Shown here: positions 22,537 through 28,809 of the stretch, piece by piece
How positions within the stretch are numbered: position 1 is the first letter of the stretch
Layout of the letters: the number at the start of each line of letters is the position of its first letter
IMG/VR virus record: IMGVR_UViG_3300046809_000277
Span: 1-42,158 of that record
Strand: one strand, 5' to 3'
Origin: a virus
Length of the DNA: 42,158 nucleotides
The notes under the pieces: model-generated
The model's database searches: none
What the model saw: the letters and a program-made list of their open reading frames with translations, nothing else
Told to the model about the DNA's origin: nothing
Made by a program: the position numbers and the translations under genes

Positions 22537-22748
22537 ATCACGAAACTGACACCTCAACCCTCGTGTGGCGCAAGGCAAGCGCCAGCAACGGTCAGGGTGG
22601 GAACTGCGTTGAGCTGTCCCCGTTTGGGGACGGCGTCGCGGTCCGCGACTCCAAGGACCCGAACGGGCCGGTGCTGCACTTCACGCGCGCCGAGCTGGCC
22701 GCGTTCCTCGACGGGGCCAAGGGCGGCGAGTTCGACGACCTCGCCTAG
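22533..22748 (+). CDS. DUF397 protein, partner of the HTH/DUF5753 regulator
   Basis: 71 residues. LVWRKASASNGQGGNCVELS and GVAVRDSKDPNGPVLHFTRA are the diagnostic DUF397 core, ending in a helix (ELAAFLDGAKGGEFDDLA). DUF397 genes sit beside HTH/DUF5753 genes throughout Streptomyces, where some pairs control development (whiJ-like). The small protein is thought to modulate its regulator. The ATG overlaps the regulator stop. Confidence 0.9.
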   Translation: MNHETDTSTLVWRKASASNGQGGNCVELSPFGDGVAVRDSKDPNGPVLHFTRAELAAFLDGAKGGEFDDLA

Positions 22749-22766
22749 CAGTCCCAGCACAACACG

Positions 22767-22799
22767 AAGCCCCCGGCCGTTGCGGACCGGGGGCTTTTC
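22767..22799. terminator. Terminator between convergent genes
   Basis: GCCCCCGG (22769-22776) pairs with CCGGGGGC (22787-22794), extended inward by CC/GG, and is followed by TTTTCT on the plus strand. It ends the regulator operon; the minus-strand DUF3846-like gene stops at its right edge. Confidence 0.9.
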
Positions 22800-23176
22800 T
22801 AGTTCGGGGCGCCGGGTGTCCGCGGTAGGTGGGCGCGCAGGACGGCGAGGAACGCCTCGGGCACGTCCGTCTGACCGGCCGCGGGATCGTACCCGCAGAA
22901 CACGACGTCGCCGACGACGCGTCGAGCGTCGAGCGAGCCGGCGCAGCGCGCGTAGTGATCGAGGACAAGCGAGGCCAAGCCGTTCGCCGGCCGGCCGCGG
23001 TCGCGGGCGTGCTCGTCGCCGTACATGACCACGTCGCCGGCCGCGGGAACGGGAAACTCCTCGACGTACCCGCCGACTAGGCGCTGTAGGTCGAGGATGC
23101 CGGCGACGGTCTCGCGGGGGCACTCGTCGAGCGTGGTGGCGCTGGTGGGCACGTACAGGACGGCGGCGGGGCGCAT
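22799..23176 (-). CDS. DUF3846-like protein
   Basis: 125 residues. LVGGYVEEFPVP, VVMYGDEHARDRGRPANGLA and VVGDVVFCGYD follow the DUF3846 pattern (VGGyiE, DE...glp.N, ivGdvv) found in phages and mobile elements; the biochemical role is unknown. The ATG at 23176 has GGAG nine bases upstream. An AACGTT-type element (23191-23196, ATCGTTGGGCG) lies only 15 bases before the start, between the ribosome site and a TAGACT -10-like box. Confidence 0.75.
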   Translation of the reverse strand: MRPAAVLYVPTSATTLDECPRETVAGILDLQRLVGGYVEEFPVPAAGDVVMYGDEHARDRGRPANGLASLVLDHYARCAGSLDARRVVGDVVFCGYDPAAGQTDVPEAFLAVLRAHLPRTPGAPN

Positions 23177-23216
23177 GGCTCTGATCTCCAATCGTTGGGC
23201 GTGAGTCTAGGGCAGC

Positions 23217-23246
23217 CGAAAGGGGCCGGCCGCGTGTGGCCGACCC
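23217..23246 (-). terminator. Terminator after 23261 gene
   Basis: On the minus strand GGGGTCGGCC, ACACGC, GGCCGGCCCC, then TTTCGG. Stem of ten pairs, 15 bases past the stop at 23261. Confidence 0.75.
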
Positions 23247-23260
23247 CCGGACGGGCGCGT

Positions 23261-23656
23261 CTAGAACGTGTAGTCGTAGAACTCGTCACGGATGCCCAAC
23301 GCGAGCTTTGCGCCGTGGCGCGCGTCGGCCATCTTGACCGAGCCGGTCCACTGGTCGGTGTAGAGCTGACGGAACCGGCCCTTGGAGTCGAGGCGCCAGG
23401 TGGTCACGGGCGCGTCCTCGGCGCCGGGCTCATAGGTGTAGTCCTGCGCGTCGCTCATGCCGTAGCTGTCGACGCGGGTGACCTTGTCCTTGCGGATGTC
23501 GATTTCCTTGACCGACCCGTCGCGCTTGGTGCGGACGGCGACCACGGTACCGGCGTTGCGGTCGCTGTAGTGGCAGACCGTCACGCCCATGCCGACCTCG
23601 GGGGTGGTGCCGGTCGTCGCGGCGAGGTGGATGTTCGAGATGAGATTCATGGTCAT
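23261..23656 (-). CDS. Hypothetical phage protein
   Basis: 131 residues, MTMNLISNIHLAATTGTTPE at the start. VGMGVTVCHYSDRNAGTVVA, RDGSVKEIDIRKDKVTRVDS and VTTWRLDSKGRFRQLYTDQW suggest a small beta-barrel followed by a helical end with ARHGAKLALGIRDEFYDYTF. AGGAGA lies seven bases before the ATG. Proteins of this look recur in Streptomyces-type phages without assigned function. The palindrome-overlapped promoter at 23698-23727 drives it. Confidence 0.65.
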   Translation of the reverse strand: MTMNLISNIHLAATTGTTPEVGMGVTVCHYSDRNAGTVVAVRTKRDGSVKEIDIRKDKVTRVDSYGMSDAQDYTYEPGAEDAPVTTWRLDSKGRFRQLYTDQWTGSVKMADARHGAKLALGIRDEFYDYTF

Positions 23657-23697
23657 GGTCTGGTCTCCTGTCGGGCGCGTTCGTGCTTGCGTCCCTG

Positions 23698-23727
23698 ACC
23701 GTATCTCACGCCCAACGTTGGGCGCAA
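23698..23727 (-). promoter_or_regulatory. Promoter overlapped by perfect palindrome
   Basis: Minus strand: TTGCGC (23727-23722), then CCAACGTTGGGCG and TGA, then GATACGGT. A -10 can be read as TACGGT (18-base spacer) or GATACG (16). The palindrome core is at 23714-23719. The start point would be about 30-40 bases before the 23656 start. Confidence 0.7.
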
Positions 23728-23742
23728 CTCGCCGACGCAAAA

Positions 23743-23766
23743 GACCCCCGCGGCTTGGCGGGGGTC
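23743..23766 (-). terminator. Terminator of the sigma operon
   Basis: On the minus strand GACCCCCGC, loop, GCGGGGGTC, then TTTTGC. It lies 13 bases past the stop at 23779, the end of the four-gene sigma operon. Confidence 0.9.
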
Positions 23767-23778
23767 CTCGGCGAGTGG

Positions 23779-24069
23779 TTACGCGTCGGCGGCGAGAGCC
23801 GACAACACGATCTCGGCGCGGCGGATCATCTGGCGGGCGTCCTCCAGGGTCCGGCGCAGGCGGCGGTGACTCGGGCGCCGATACAGCCCGTAGGTCCCGC
23901 CCTCCGTCTCCGCGCAGGTCCAGCGCGCCGCGCGGACGGTCTCGCTCAAGTCGCGCAAGGCGTCGGGATCAGCGTTCCCGGACGCCACGGCGGACGCGGT
24001 GGCGCGGAGTTCGCGCGACAGGCGCCGTAGCTGCGGCTCAGACATGGAGCGGAAGCGAGGCACGGTCAC
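23779..24069 (-). CDS. Hypothetical helical protein of sigma operon
   Basis: 96 residues from a GTG overlapping the upstream stop (GTGA). Helical and arginine-rich: FRSMSEPQLRRLSRELRATA, RRTLEDARQMIRRAEIVLSA. Contains one cysteine only. Last gene of the operon led by the sigma factor. No family recognised. Confidence 0.6.
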   Translation of the reverse strand: MTVPRFRSMSEPQLRRLSRELRATASAVASGNADPDALRDLSETVRAARWTCAETEGGTYGLYRRPSHRRLRRTLEDARQMIRRAEIVLSALAADA

Positions 24070-24317
24070 GCGTCCGCGTTGTCCGCGGCGCGGTCGAGCC
24101 ACGCGGCGAACACGGGGTCGGCGGCGAGCCGGGCGCGCACGTCGGGGCGACAGTGCGCGCACGAGGGGACGGGAAGGTCCGAGTGGGCGCACCGGACGTC
24201 GAGGTCCGCGAGGGCGAAGGTTGGATCCGTGTCCGAGGCGGTGAGCAGACTCAGGTACAGGTCCAGGGGGATCACGTACGTACCGGGGGCGGAGATCTCG
24301 ACGGACTCGGCGGTCAT
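24066..24317 (-). CDS. Small Cys/His protein of sigma operon
   Basis: 83 residues from the ATG at 24317, in TGATG overlap with the previous gene. N-terminal strands (VEISAPGTYVIPLDLYLSLL) precede RCAHSDLPVPSCAHCR, a CxH plus CxHC metal-binding motif, and a helix (PDVRARLAADPVFAAWLDRA). Function unknown; tight coupling to the sigma gene makes a role with it possible. Confidence 0.6.
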   Translation of the reverse strand: MTAESVEISAPGTYVIPLDLYLSLLTASDTDPTFALADLDVRCAHSDLPVPSCAHCRPDVRARLAADPVFAAWLDRAADNADA

Positions 24318-24520
24318 CAGCGGGAAGCCTTTCCGAAGAACGAGCGGAAGAGGGAACGCGGGCGCGTGCGGGTGACCGTGAGCCGGTCGGAGAAGCACTC
24401 CGTACAGATGTGGACCACGGCGCCGTGCCGGGGGTGTGCCAGCGTCGTACCGAGGCGGTCGGGGTGACACAGGCGCTCGCAGAACCCGCAGCGGCGCCAG
24501 TCGGTCCATGTGAAGCTCAC
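24317..24520 (-). CDS. Small zinc-finger-like protein coupled to sigma gene
   Basis: 67 residues from a GTG overlapping the sigma stop (GTGA). WRRCGFCERLCHPDRLGTTL followed by HICTECFSDRL gives CxxC...CxxC with an extra Cys and His, a treble-clef or zinc-ribbon arrangement; the C-terminus is basic (RPRSLFRSFFGKASR). Immediate translational coupling to the sigma factor makes it a candidate partner (anti-sigma or co-factor), though it lacks the standard anti-sigma HxxxCxxC motif. Confidence 0.6.
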   Translation of the reverse strand: MSFTWTDWRRCGFCERLCHPDRLGTTLAHPRHGAVVHICTECFSDRLTVTRTRPRSLFRSFFGKASR

Positions 24521-25515
24521 GCGGTCGCCCCCTCGGCGCCCTCGGAGACACCCAACGTTGAGCGCAGCTTGGCGAGCGCGGCGGCCTGAATCTGGCGCAC
24601 GCGGCGGCACTTCTCCCGCTCGCCCGTGCCCTTGGACTGCTCGACCGTCACCGTGAGGCCGAGCGCGTGGCCGGTCTCGGCTTCGGTGTGCACGGGGTGA
24701 CCGTCGAGGCCATACATGCGGGCGATCACCTCGCGCTCGCGGTCGTCGAGGCCGTCGAGCATCGCGGCCACCAGGGGCTCATGCGTAACGTTGGGCGTGG
24801 CGGCCTCCCAGAGGGACGCGATGGGCTCGCCGCCCTCGCTGTGCGAGCGGCGGGCCGTGGCCTCCAGAGCCTCGCCGTTGGCCTGCACCTCGCCGAAGTG
24901 CACGACGCGGCGAACGTGCCAGTAGTCGACGGTGGAGAGCCCGAACTCGGGGGCGATCTCGGCGGCGAGATCGTCGACGTAGGGGCCGGACCCGTCCTCG
25001 GCGACCGTCCGGCGGGCGGCCTCGTCGCGGGCCTTGGAGTAGGCGAGCCGCTGCGCCTCGGGAATCTTCATGCCGAAGCGGGCCGCGTGCACGACGTCGA
25101 GGGCGGCCAGAACCTCGCGCTCGATCGTGGCCACGGGCCGGCGGTGCTTGGCGGGGTCGAAGTTGTTGAGCCCGCGCCAAAGCCCCTCAAGGGCCGACTG
25201 TCGGATGTCCTCGGAGTCCGAGCGGCGAGAGTGGACGGAGACGATGCGCTTGACCGGACCGCCCACGTAGGCGGCCGTCAGAGCCTCCCTCGCGGCCTCG
25301 CGGGCGGACGAGGGCTCACCGGACAGGGCGAGTGCCACGAGGGCGGCCTCGTCGCCGACGATGGCGGCGTGCTCGTGCGCCCAGAGGTCGCGGATGGCGG
25401 CGGCCGTGATGCCGATGAAATCGTCGGCCAGGCGGGCGGCCTCGGCCCAGATGTCGCGGGCGTCGTCGGCGTCGTCATCGTGCGCAACGTTGGGCGTGGC
25501 GGCGAGGTGAGACAT
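24517..25515 (-). CDS. Phage RNA polymerase sigma factor
   Basis: 332 residues. A sigma-70 region 2-like segment lies at about 95-150 (DSEDIRQSALEGLWRGLNNF, DPAKHRRPVATIEREVLAAL), and region 4 at about 252-319 (LDGLDDREREVIARMYGLDG, then REKCRRVRQIQAAALAKLRS), very close to the region 4 motif of principal sigma factors, with an insertion of about eight residues before the recognition helix. A long N-terminal extension (1-90) has no clear counterpart. It should redirect host RNA polymerase to phage promoters. The ATG has AAAGG nine bases upstream. Its own promoter (25587-25615) is host-type. It heads an operon of overlapping small genes. Coding copies of the palindrome occur at 24554, 24787 and 25486. 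Confidence 0.85.
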   Translation of the reverse strand: MSHLAATPNVAHDDDADDARDIWAEAARLADDFIGITAAAIRDLWAHEHAAIVGDEAALVALALSGEPSSAREAAREALTAAYVGGPVKRIVSVHSRRSDSEDIRQSALEGLWRGLNNFDPAKHRRPVATIEREVLAALDVVHAARFGMKIPEAQRLAYSKARDEAARRTVAEDGSGPYVDDLAAEIAPEFGLSTVDYWHVRRVVHFGEVQANGEALEATARRSHSEGGEPIASLWEAATPNVTHEPLVAAMLDGLDDREREVIARMYGLDGHPVHTEAETGHALGLTVTVEQSKGTGEREKCRRVRQIQAAALAKLRSTLGVSEGAEGATA

Positions 25516-25586
25516 GGATGGATACCTTTCTGATTCGGGGTATAGCTATGCCCTCTGACCTGCGCAGACGCGGGGAGGGAGGCCAA

Positions 25587-25615
25587 ACGTTAGGCGTGAC
25601 TTTGGGGTTCGTCAA
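25587..25615 (-). promoter_or_regulatory. Host-type promoter of sigma gene overlapped by palindrome
   Basis: Minus strand: TTGACG (25615-25610), 17-base spacer, TAACGT (25592-25587). The -10 is itself the core of a palindrome variant (GCCTAACGTTTGGC). This is the best consensus -35 in the window, so the sigma gene is expected to be an immediate-early gene read by the housekeeping sigma and closed by whatever binds the palindrome. Confidence 0.8.
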
Positions 25616-25682
25616 GAGGTGAACGGAGCGTCACGACGTAATGGCCCCACCAGTCACACGAGTCTCACCAGAGCGCAGGCGT

Positions 25683-26027
25683 TCACTGCGCGGCGAACCC
25701 GTGGCCGAGCCAATACGAGTAGGCGCGGTGGAGCTGGCCGAGGTAAACGCCGGAGTTGCCCTCCAACTCGGCGATGGCCTCATCGCGGCCCGCGCCGCGC
25801 GGATACGCCGTGATGAGTTGGACGTGGCCGAGGGCGTCGCGCCACGCCCACGCGAGGAAGATGCGCGCCTCGTCGCACACGGCGTCGGCGGTGGGGTCGT
25901 CGGGGCGGGTTGCGTCGTGCGCCCGGTCGGCGGCCGACAGGCGCGGGCGCGTCGAGGGGTGCCCGGGGCGCCACCGGTCGTCGGCGGTCGCGTCGAGCAG
26001 GCGAACGAGGGCGGTGAGGTTCTTCAC
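25683..26027 (-). CDS. Hypothetical protein
   Basis: 114 residues from a GTG (MKNLTALVRLLDATADDRWR), AAAGG about ten bases upstream. DEARIFLAWAWRDALGHVQL and YLGQLHRAYSYWLGHGFAAQ are aromatic-rich. It follows the 26043 gene after 15 bases, in the same transcript as motif copy C. No family recognised. Confidence 0.6.
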   Translation of the reverse strand: MKNLTALVRLLDATADDRWRPGHPSTRPRLSAADRAHDATRPDDPTADAVCDEARIFLAWAWRDALGHVQLITAYPRGAGRDEAIAELEGNSGVYLGQLHRAYSYWLGHGFAAQ

Positions 26028-26042
26028 GGGGTACGGCGCCTT

Positions 26043-26300
26043 TCAGTCGGTGAACCGGTGGCGAATGACCTGCGTCTTGATCCACTTGTCGGTGTAGAGC
26101 TCTCGCCGCTCGATCCGCGTGACCAGGTGCCGGCGAGGCGTGAAGGGTCGGTCCGTGATGAACTGCGCGACGGCGCGGCCGTAGTTCGCGAGGGCGTCGG
26201 CCTCGGTGGTCAGCCGGTCGATTACGACGCTGTCCACCGACCACTTGCCGGTGTTCCAGTCGAACGACTCGGACTCGACGCGGATGCGCCAGGAAGCCAT
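26043..26300 (-). CDS. Hypothetical small protein
   Basis: 85 residues from the ATG at 26300, 33 bases after C-tract motif copy C. MASWRIRVESESFDWNTGKW, then YGRAVAQFITDRPFTPRRHL and a basic C-terminus (RIERRELYTDKWIKTQVIRH). Likely a small beta/alpha protein. No family recognised. Confidence 0.6.
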   Translation of the reverse strand: MASWRIRVESESFDWNTGKWSVDSVVIDRLTTEADALANYGRAVAQFITDRPFTPRRHLVTRIERRELYTDKWIKTQVIRHRFTD

Positions 26301-26332
26301 GCGGGGTGTCCTCTCGTGGGGTGTCGCCGATG

Positions 26333-26353
26333 ACGTGTTCGGCGGGGGGAAAC
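26333..26353 (-). promoter_or_regulatory. C-tract motif copy C (candidate phage promoter)
   Basis: Minus strand: GTTTCCCCCCG, CCG, AACACGT, then CATCGGCG. It abuts the DNA polymerase terminator stem (26353-26387), so the GTTT of the motif doubles as the terminator U-tract. 33 bases to the 26300 start. Confidence 0.8.
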
Positions 26354-26387
26354 GGCGCCACGACGCGGTGATTGCGTCATGGCGCCG
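26353..26387 (-). terminator. Terminator after DNA polymerase gene
   Basis: CGGCGCCATGACGC and GCGTCGTGGCGCCG form a 14-pair stem (one T-G pair) on the minus strand, followed by TTTCC, within ten bases of the polymerase stop. Confidence 0.85.
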
Positions 26388-26394
26388 CTTTGCG

Positions 26395-28299
26395 TCACGC
26401 GGGGACGAGGTGGGACGGAAGGCCGTAGCCACCCGCCCACGTCCGGCCGAAGATCTCGCCGTCCGTGGCGATGGGAACGCCCTTGAACGTCGTGGCCATG
26501 CACTCGCCCACGGCGCGCATCACCTCGGCCATGTCCGCGGCGGGCGCCTGCAAGATCAGTTCGTCGTGCACGGGCAAGAGAATGTGATCGAGCAGGCCGG
26601 CCGCGTGGACGTTGACGAGAGCCTGCGCGAGCAGGTCCCGCGCGGTGGACTGAATCATGTAGTTGAGACCTGCGTACGAGCGGTCACGGTCCATCGGAAG
26701 GTGCCGGCCGGTGGGCGTCACCACCTCGCGCTTGCCGTACTGCGCTTCGCGCTGAATGGCCTTGCTGTACCTCTTGACCTCGGGATAGACGCGGTCATAG
26801 GCGGCGATGGCGCGCTTCACGGACTCCATGGCGGCGCCGGTCTGGCGGGACAGCGTGACCGCCCCGCCGCCGTAGACCTTGCCGAAGCCCACGCCCTTGA
26901 GCAGTTTGCGGAGCTTCAGCGCGTCGCTTTCCTTCGCGTCGAGGCGAGCCATGAACTCGTCGACCGTGACGCCCTCGACCATCGCGGCCGTGAACGCGTG
27001 AAGGTCGCGCCCCTCGGCGATGGCCAGGCGCATCGCCTTGACGTCGGCCAGCGCGGCGAGCACGCGCAGTTCTACGGCCTGGAAGTCGATGCCGCCGATG
27101 AGTTGCCCGGGGTCGCTGACGAAACAGCGGCGAATCGTCCAGTCACCCGATGGCAACTGCTGGAGAGGCGGACTCGACACGGACATGCGGGCCGTGCGCG
27201 CCATCAGCCCGCCAAGCGAGGGGTGGATGCGGTCGTCAGCGTCGCGGAGGTCGAGCATCGCCTCGGCGTAGGAGACACGCCACTTGTCGGCGCGCTTCGC
27301 CCGTAGCACTGCCTCGGCTACGGGGTTGGGCTCTCGGGCGCCGATGCGCTTCCAGTCGCGGTCAAGGTCGCACAAGCTGAGCAGGACGGCGCGGTCTACC
27401 TTGAACGCGCCCGAGTCGGTCTTCTCAGTCAGCCGCTCGCCCATGTCGAGCAACTTGGCGGCGACCTTGGCGGGCGAGCCCACGGAGTCGACGCCGAGCG
27501 TGGCGGCCTTGCCGCGCCAGAGGTCGCCCTCGGCCCGGAGGTTGTTCGTCAGGGTCGTTGTGTACTCGACGTCAAGGCGCATCCCACGCCGCTGCATCAC
27601 GGCGAGGATGAGGGCGATCAGGTGCTCGAACTCGGAGAGTGCGCGCTGACCGGGGATCCCGGAGATCGCCTCCCACAGGCGCGTGTCGAGGCCGGACACG
27701 AGGAGCGTGTCGAGACCGGCATACGACAGGTAGGTGGGGTGATCGATGGGGATCCCGGACCAACCGGTGTCCTTGGTCAGGCCGAGCGACCGGAACACGG
27801 CCTTGAGGCCGTCCTCGGTGTCTGGCGCCGTGTGGTCGACGTAGACAGCCGAGAGATCCTTCAGCCGTAGGCCGATGCCGCCCTCGGACTTGGAACGGGG
27901 GTCGAGCAGGTGCGCATGGATCCGCGGGTCGCGGGCCTTGGGCATGAACTCCTCAAGCTTCACGCCGAGGTGCCGATCGATCACCTGCGCGTCAAAGGGC
28001 AGGTTGTGCGCGGTGAACGCGGGATAGGTGCGGAGCACGCGACGCGCGGCCTCGGCGTAGGCGGGGCTGGTCTCCACGGGCAGAACCCACGCCTCGCCCA
28101 TGTCGAGCGAGCCGAACTGTGCGGTGCGGAGCCGGTGCGAGCGGCTGTAGATGGCGAGGTCGTTGGTTTCGGTGTCGAAGCCGAGGCGGCGGGTGCCGGC
28201 GCGCTCGACGAACGACCAGAACCGGGGTAGCTCGCGCTCGGACTCGGGAACGAATGTGACGGTCTCTCGGCCGTCGAGGGTGTGGGGGAAGACGCGCAT
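26395..28299 (-). CDS. DNA polymerase I (family A)
   Basis: 634 residues; the phage replicative polymerase. The N-terminal 3'-5' exonuclease domain has RRLGFDTETNDLAIYSRS and later HNLPFDAQVIDRH and YLSYAGLDTLLVSG, giving proofreading acidic residues. The polymerase domain shows motif A GGIDFQAVELRVLAALADVK, motif B region LLKGVGFGKVYGGGAVTLSR and motif C LLPVHDELILQAP. No 5'-nuclease domain is present, so the length is normal for phage PolA enzymes. The ATG at 28299 follows a strong leader hairpin and motif copy D. Confidence 0.97.
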   Translation of the reverse strand: MRVFPHTLDGRETVTFVPESERELPRFWSFVERAGTRRLGFDTETNDLAIYSRSHRLRTAQFGSLDMGEAWVLPVETSPAYAEAARRVLRTYPAFTAHNLPFDAQVIDRHLGVKLEEFMPKARDPRIHAHLLDPRSKSEGGIGLRLKDLSAVYVDHTAPDTEDGLKAVFRSLGLTKDTGWSGIPIDHPTYLSYAGLDTLLVSGLDTRLWEAISGIPGQRALSEFEHLIALILAVMQRRGMRLDVEYTTTLTNNLRAEGDLWRGKAATLGVDSVGSPAKVAAKLLDMGERLTEKTDSGAFKVDRAVLLSLCDLDRDWKRIGAREPNPVAEAVLRAKRADKWRVSYAEAMLDLRDADDRIHPSLGGLMARTARMSVSSPPLQQLPSGDWTIRRCFVSDPGQLIGGIDFQAVELRVLAALADVKAMRLAIAEGRDLHAFTAAMVEGVTVDEFMARLDAKESDALKLRKLLKGVGFGKVYGGGAVTLSRQTGAAMESVKRAIAAYDRVYPEVKRYSKAIQREAQYGKREVVTPTGRHLPMDRDRSYAGLNYMIQSTARDLLAQALVNVHAAGLLDHILLPVHDELILQAPAADMAEVMRAVGECMATTFKGVPIATDGEIFGRTWAGGYGLPSHLVPA

Positions 28300-28329
28300 G
28301 TCGCGAGGGGCCTTTCTGAAACGACGAAG

Positions 28330-28363
28330 CGGCCCGCCCTCGGGAGTAGTCGAGGACGGGCCG
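28330..28363 (-). promoter_or_regulatory. Leader hairpin of DNA polymerase mRNA
   Basis: CGGCCCGTCCTCG and CGAGGGCGGGCCG (13 pairs, one wobble) lie between motif copy D and the polymerase ATG, 31 bases before the start. There is no U-run after it. It may stabilise or attenuate the message, or mark the end of the upstream transcript. Confidence 0.6.
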
Positions 28364-28377
28364 GGGTGTCGCGGATT

Positions 28378-28398
28378 ACGTGGTCAGCGGGGGGAAAC
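28378..28398 (-). promoter_or_regulatory. C-tract motif copy D (candidate phage promoter)
   Basis: Minus strand: GTTTCCCCCCG, CTG, ACCACGT, then AATCCGCG. The motif overlaps the last codons and TGA of the 28384-28809 gene (GVSPR stop), 79 bases before the DNA polymerase start. Confidence 0.75.
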
Positions 28399-28809
28399 GC
28401 CCAGCTCTTGCGCGAGTACGCGGAACTCAAGGCGCCTGATCGCGGCGTCGAGGACGCTGGCGGACTTGGCATCCTCGGTCAGGTCGAGGCGCTGCACATC
28501 GCGCAGGACGGCGAGCGTCCGGGCGGCATACGGCGCGGGCAGGGCAACGTCACCCCGGTCGAACACGGCTTGCGTGACGGCGAACAGGGCCGAGGACATC
28601 CGGCGCTGTTCCTCGCCGGTCACCTCGGTCGCCAGCGCGAGCAGCGCCTCGCCCACGACCTCCCGCTCTGGCCGGTTGTCGCGGTGGACCTCGGTCCAGA
28701 TGGCCACGAACTCGCGTTCCTTGACGGCGAGCCCGCGGAGGACGGCCTCACTGGGCAGGTAGCCCGTGGCGGCCATGCGGCGGATGACGATTTCGGCCTC
28801 GGGGGTCAC
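28384..28809 (-). CDS. Hypothetical protein of replication operon
   Basis: 141 residues from a GTG overlapping the ATPase gene stop (GTGA). The sequence is mainly helical: VTPEAEIVIRRMAATGYLPS, EVVGEALLALATEVTGEEQR, DAAIRRLEFRVLAQELGVSP. The size and place between helicase-like ATPase and polymerase suggest a replication accessory. No family recognised. Confidence 0.65.
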   Translation of the reverse strand: MTPEAEIVIRRMAATGYLPSEAVLRGLAVKEREFVAIWTEVHRDNRPEREVVGEALLALATEVTGEEQRRMSSALFAVTQAVFDRGDVALPAPYAARTLAVLRDVQRLDLTEDAKSASVLDAAIRRLEFRVLAQELGVSPR

